Origin: Dyadobacter sp.
GTDB lineage: Bacteria > Bacteroidota > Bacteroidia > Cytophagales > Spirosomataceae
Assembly (NCBI RefSeq): GCF_017744695.1
Contig: NZ_JAGIAS010000011.1
Span: forward strand, 1 to 64,000
Length of the DNA: 64,000 nucleotides
Direction of reading: 5' to 3'
This document shows, one piece after another, positions 60,682-64,000 of this stretch (position 1 is its first letter; each line of letters starts with the position of its first letter). The notes beneath the pieces are model-generated. The model was not told the DNA's origin. It ran no database searches and saw nothing but the letters and a program-made list of their open reading frames with translations. A program made the translations under genes and the position numbers.

Positions 60682-63318
60682 TTAATTCAGGTTAAATAAG
60701 GCAGTTAATAGTAGTTGTCTGCGTCGCATATCGAACACATTGACAACACTAATATTGGCCATGTTGTTGTTTGAAACAAAGTATTTTGAATTCAACAGGT
60801 TATTGCAACTCAATTCAATCTGGAAATTTCTCTTTGGAAATTTTATCTCATGCGTAATATTTATGAATAAGGCATTATGAAGCAATCTCGAATTGTTCGT
60901 GTAATATTCGAGTTTAAGGTCGGTTATCTGATTCTTGAAAAGAAACGAGCTGAAATTTAACATATGCTGCGAGAACACAACCTTCTGGTCATTCTGCTCT
61001 CCCAGACCAAGACGGGAAAAATTTATTGTAGAGCTATATGAAATACTGGCAATGGAGCTCATGTTAGTCGACGAGTTGAGTATTATGCTATTTGTCAAAA
61101 TTTTAGACTTGAAGAGACGGTCATTAACCAGCTGAGGCCAAATTCCATAAGATGACGTCCAGGAAACTTTGGTAGATGTGTTTATTGCCGAAAAGTATTT
61201 TCCAAATCCAAGATTACCCCTTATCGAGTGTTTTGTATTGCTCTTCCTGATAAATGTAGCAGTTGTCAGGCCTTCTGTCGACAATGCTGTATTAAACATA
61301 AGATTAGACCTTGCTGCATTACCGGAAACACTAAAATCTGAAAAGATAAGCGAAACGGGGTCCTTCACGGTAACCGATATACCGCCACTTAAACTTCTGT
61401 TCTGCATAACCTCCGGCGTGTATCTTTGGATCGTTCGATAGGACTTCAGGATGTATCCGGTATAAAGCTGAGACGGCTCCCCGAATGTGTTTGACAACGA
61501 AGCTTGAATAGATAAATCCGTGAATTGGGTGAGCTTAAACTTTGAATAGATTGACGGATCAAATGTGATCCTGCTTAATGCACTTGTACCGAGAAACCGA
61601 TTTTTAATCGATATATCATTTCCCTTGACCGGCATTGTAACCTCAAAATTGATCTTGTCGGACGAATAAGAGCTGACAATTTGCGCAAAGACCGTTTTCT
61701 TTACAAAAGCATAGTCATTCGCGAAAGGGTATGGTAGCTGAAATTGGTCATCCGTATGAATCTCGAACAGAGAACTTCTTAAATTAAACCTTTGACAAGT
61801 TATGCCAAATGCTGGCGATACAGTCCACCTGGTCATTTTCCGGCTGGTTGATATACCTCCCATAAAATCCAGATTGCTATCTCTATACAACTGACGCAAT
61901 CCACCAGCACTGTCGGTTGGGTCAAATAGCTTGTCGAAGAGTACCGGCGTCACGATCAGCTGTTGAGGGTGATTCATGTAATGAAGCTTTGATTTGACCT
62001 CAAACAATTGCTTTCCTATGAATTTTAGTGCTTGCAGAGAATTGTTTATGGAATACCTGCGACTTGCCTGGCTCTGCAACACCCCGGTGGTGTCCAGTGA
62101 CAGCTCACCAGCCGATCTGCGACGCGTGTGACCGAAATTGAAGAGGTTCTTTACAAACAAGTTTGAGGAATTCTTTTCAACGACCAAATTAGAAATAAAG
62201 TCCCTGTCTTTAAATACATTAACCTTTTTCTCGGAGATTGAAACGATGTTGGTATCGGACAAAATTTTCGTAAAAGTACTGCCCGCCATTTTTTGCTTGT
62301 CCCTTATATATCCGGCCTGCACCTTAACATGAAAATCAGGTCCAACCCGTCTGATGATGTTGCTCGAAACAAGTTGTGAAGCATTGTTCAGCCATCTGTC
62401 AGAATCAAATGGTGGTGGGGCCATGGGTTGAATGGCAATTTGCCCTTTTTCAGAAACCGTGTCTAAGGCATCCGATTTCGTTAAGTTGGCTGTCTCCCGT
62501 GTAAGATCGCGACCAATATTATTGGCCTGTACGCTGCTGACCACCTGAAAATCCTTATTGAACGTCATAGGGGACAGATTAAGATCGTATAGCAGGCTGG
62601 GGACACCTATACTTCCATAAAACGAACCAGTCGTCGTAAATTTTTTGAGTTGAATATTAATGGACGCCTTTTCAGAAAAAGAACGTGACTTAAGAATTTT
62701 GATCGGTTGATCGTTTTCGATTACTTGAATCCGCTTAACAGCGCTGATGGGCAAGTTGTTATTTACGAGATTGTACCTACCCTCCATCAAATCCAGTCCA
62801 TTCACATAGTACTTCTGAATTGGATTTCCCTGATATAGAATCTCGCCATTCTTCTCTACCTGTATGCCAGGCAGCTTTCTAAGTACATCAGATATTGTCC
62901 GGTCAGATTCGGCCTTAAACGCATCCGGACTGTAACTGATGGTGTCACCTTTAATAACGACCGGCGGCCCTTTTACGGTTACCTCCCTCAGCATTCGTGC
63001 CTTCCTGATGAGTGTAAAATCTGTCTTTGTCCTAAGGCTTTCCAGTCGGACAAGAACCGTTTCATAATCCAGATGAGTGATTTGAAGAAAGGACGCGCCC
63101 AGTGTATCACCGACCGGAATCTCATATCTTCCATCGCCCTTACTTGCAGAAAACGAGATAATATCCAGCGTGTCAGCGCCTAGCACCGAAATCTGGCAAT
63201 TTGCAACACCCCTGCCACCCTCGTCTCGTATTGTACCGGAAATCAGGCGCTGCGATTTCCCACTGTTTATCGTGATCAACCAGAGTATCGAGAACGCAAG
63301 TAGACCTCTCCCCATCAT
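60682..63318 (-). CDS. TonB-receptor-like outer-membrane protein (GLPGLI-associated)
   Basis: This 878-residue outer-membrane beta-barrel protein has a short signal peptide (LLAFSILWLITINSGKS) and a carboxypeptidase-like domain (LISGTIRDEGGRGVANCQIS). A plug-like domain follows: LREVTVKGPPVVIKGDTISY, then RTISDVLRKLPGIQVEKNGE and YYVNGLDLMEGRYNLVNNNL. A long barrel of 500 residues ends MRRRQLLLTALFNLN. The plug differs from SusC and siderophore receptors, so it belongs to the receptor-like class found after GLPGLI genes. Its start overlaps the GLPGLI stop by four bases. The role, perhaps export or surface assembly rather than uptake, is unknown. Codon use and composition are more AT-rich than in the PUL next to it. 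Confidence 0.75.
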   Translation of the reverse strand: MMGRGLLAFSILWLITINSGKSQRLISGTIRDEGGRGVANCQISVLGADTLDIISFSASKGDGRYEIPVGDTLGASFLQITHLDYETVLVRLESLRTKTDFTLIRKARMLREVTVKGPPVVIKGDTISYSPDAFKAESDRTISDVLRKLPGIQVEKNGEILYQGNPIQKYYVNGLDLMEGRYNLVNNNLPISAVKRIQVIENDQPIKILKSRSFSEKASINIQLKKFTTTGSFYGSIGVPSLLYDLNLSPMTFNKDFQVVSSVQANNIGRDLTRETANLTKSDALDTVSEKGQIAIQPMAPPPFDSDRWLNNASQLVSSNIIRRVGPDFHVKVQAGYIRDKQKMAGSTFTKILSDTNIVSISEKKVNVFKDRDFISNLVVEKNSSNLFVKNLFNFGHTRRRSAGELSLDTTGVLQSQASRRYSINNSLQALKFIGKQLFEVKSKLHYMNHPQQLIVTPVLFDKLFDPTDSAGGLRQLYRDSNLDFMGGISTSRKMTRWTVSPAFGITCQRFNLRSSLFEIHTDDQFQLPYPFANDYAFVKKTVFAQIVSSYSSDKINFEVTMPVKGNDISIKNRFLGTSALSRITFDPSIYSKFKLTQFTDLSIQASLSNTFGEPSQLYTGYILKSYRTIQRYTPEVMQNRSLSGGISVTVKDPVSLIFSDFSVSGNAARSNLMFNTALSTEGLTTATFIRKSNTKHSIRGNLGFGKYFSAINTSTKVSWTSSYGIWPQLVNDRLFKSKILTNSIILNSSTNMSSIASISYSSTINFSRLGLGEQNDQKVVFSQHMLNFSSFLFKNQITDLKLEYYTNNSRLLHNALFINITHEIKFPKRNFQIELSCNNLLNSKYFVSNNNMANISVVNVFDMRRRQLLLTALFNLN

Positions 63319-64000
63319 TTGAATCTTTCCAGGGTATTATTTTCCGCCTTGTTTTTCGCCGCAACACGATTAATGATGTCATTTTTCCCGGATGTAAATA
63401 CGACTCCCGATTGTTCCGCTATGCCAACGGGATTCTGTTTGTATTCTCTCAACTTCTGAAAATACTTCTCCTTCTCTATCTTAATTCCCTTTGTTGTATA
63501 GTTTATCGTCTCGTTCGCATTCTTTAATTGAGTGAGTTCGAAGCTGAAATGTTGCTGAATATCGGCGACCTGCACGATTAAACCGGGAAGGCCGCAGAAC
63601 TTATAAGGACCGTCGCTTATGGGTATCTCGCTTGTAAACCAAGCCTCCCAAGTTCGTCCGCCGAAGGCCGTTGTGGCCTTCTGACACTGGTAACCCGCGA
63701 TCATCTTTTTATCCCTGGACATTTTCCATTTAGGTGGAATAGCCGGTTCAAGATAGATGAAATCGTTATGGTAAATTTTATCAACGGTTTGAACTTGATC
63801 GCAACCTCGTTTGTGAATTATAAAATTAAAATCAGTCCTGTGGCTGGCAAGAAACTCCATTTTCTGCTGATTCTGTTCAAAGTTCCTGCTCGGGAACCTC
63901 ATAATCGAATCCTGTAAAAACTTATTGGCACTCATAAAAATAGATTCTCCATGACTGGCGAATAGGCGAAATACCTCGCTTTTTTTACTTGTACTTATCG
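63315..64000 (-). CDS. GLPGLI family protein, partial (runs off the right edge)
   Basis: The reading frame continues beyond the window: codons upstream of the first Met at 63935 still read protein-like (ISTSKKSEVFRLFASHGESI) with no stop, so the gene is cut by the window edge and the real start is missing. The diagnostic motif lies near the middle: SDGPYKFCGLPGLIVQVADI. Before it come KMIAGYQCQKATTAFGGRTW and EAWFTSEIPI, the standard GLPGLI order. The end carries NRVAAKNKAENNTLERFK. GLPGLI proteins are exported, usually about 250-290 residues, and of unknown function. It overlaps the receptor-like gene by four bases and is thus translated with it. Confidence 0.85.
   Translation of the reverse strand, partial: ISTSKKSEVFRLFASHGESIFMSANKFLQDSIMRFPSRNFEQNQQKMEFLASHRTDFNFIIHKRGCDQVQTVDKIYHNDFIYLEPAIPPKWKMSRDKKMIAGYQCQKATTAFGGRTWEAWFTSEIPISDGPYKFCGLPGLIVQVADIQQHFSFELTQLKNANETINYTTKGIKIEKEKYFQKLREYKQNPVGIAEQSGVVFTSGKNDIINRVAAKNKAENNTLERFK

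Overview
The window looks like a chromosomal segment of a Bacteroidota bacterium, most likely order Cytophagales and Dyadobacter-like. Support comes from two SusC/SusD pairs, a hybrid two-component regulator, a GLPGLI protein, a type IX secretion tail, a DUF6443/RHS protein and TAnnTTTG-type promoter motifs. The genus is inferred from protein style only; there is no rRNA gene to confirm it. No tRNA, rRNA or CRISPR array was seen.

Layout. (1) About 1-11,400 is an accessory region. It starts with a 5'-truncated, frameshifted tyrosine recombinase, then an IS5-type element with 13-bp inverted repeats, a TTA target duplication and an opposed passenger ORF, then a small LuxR-type regulator. Next is a secreted RHS-type polymorphic-toxin gene split by one frameshift in an A7 tract, followed by a DUF1493 partner. 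After that come a decaying spare C-terminal cassette, a small lipoprotein, a frameshifted small gene, three similar three-helix membrane proteins, a 40-residue membrane ORF and a short DNA repeat between cassettes. (2) 11,424-17,940: a SusC/SusD pair with a BNR-repeat secreted protein. (3) 18,200-22,950: a lipoprotein and a giant FG-GAP adhesin-like protein with a type IX sorting tail. (4) 23,208-31,791: a ParB-like small protein, a TolC/adaptor/RND heavy-metal pump operon and an MprF-like flippase/aminoacyl-lipid synthase. (5) 31,827-37,559: a TonB receptor, a LytS/LytTR two-component pair, and an XRE regulator plus four-helix membrane protein operon with a 26-bp dyad. (6) 37,886-42,332: a glycan cassette resembling the late enterobacterial common antigen steps (flippase, WecF-like, WecE-like, GNAT). 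(7) 42,700-60,660: a polysaccharide utilisation locus with a double esterase, GH95 fucosidase, HTCS regulator, SusC/SusD, an ASPIC/UnbV lipoprotein and a deacetylase. (8) 60,682-64,000: an outer-membrane receptor and a GLPGLI protein that runs off the right edge.

How they may work together. In region 7 the HTCS probably senses a glycan fragment in the periplasm and switches on the divergent esterase/GH95 operon and the downstream SusCD operon. A 12-base motif is shared by the two intergenic regions. In region 6 WecE, a GNAT and WecF could make and attach an N-acetylated 4-amino-4,6-dideoxy-galactose, and the flippase would export the product. The most unusual part is region 1, which reads as a toxin/immunity locus accumulating and losing cassettes.
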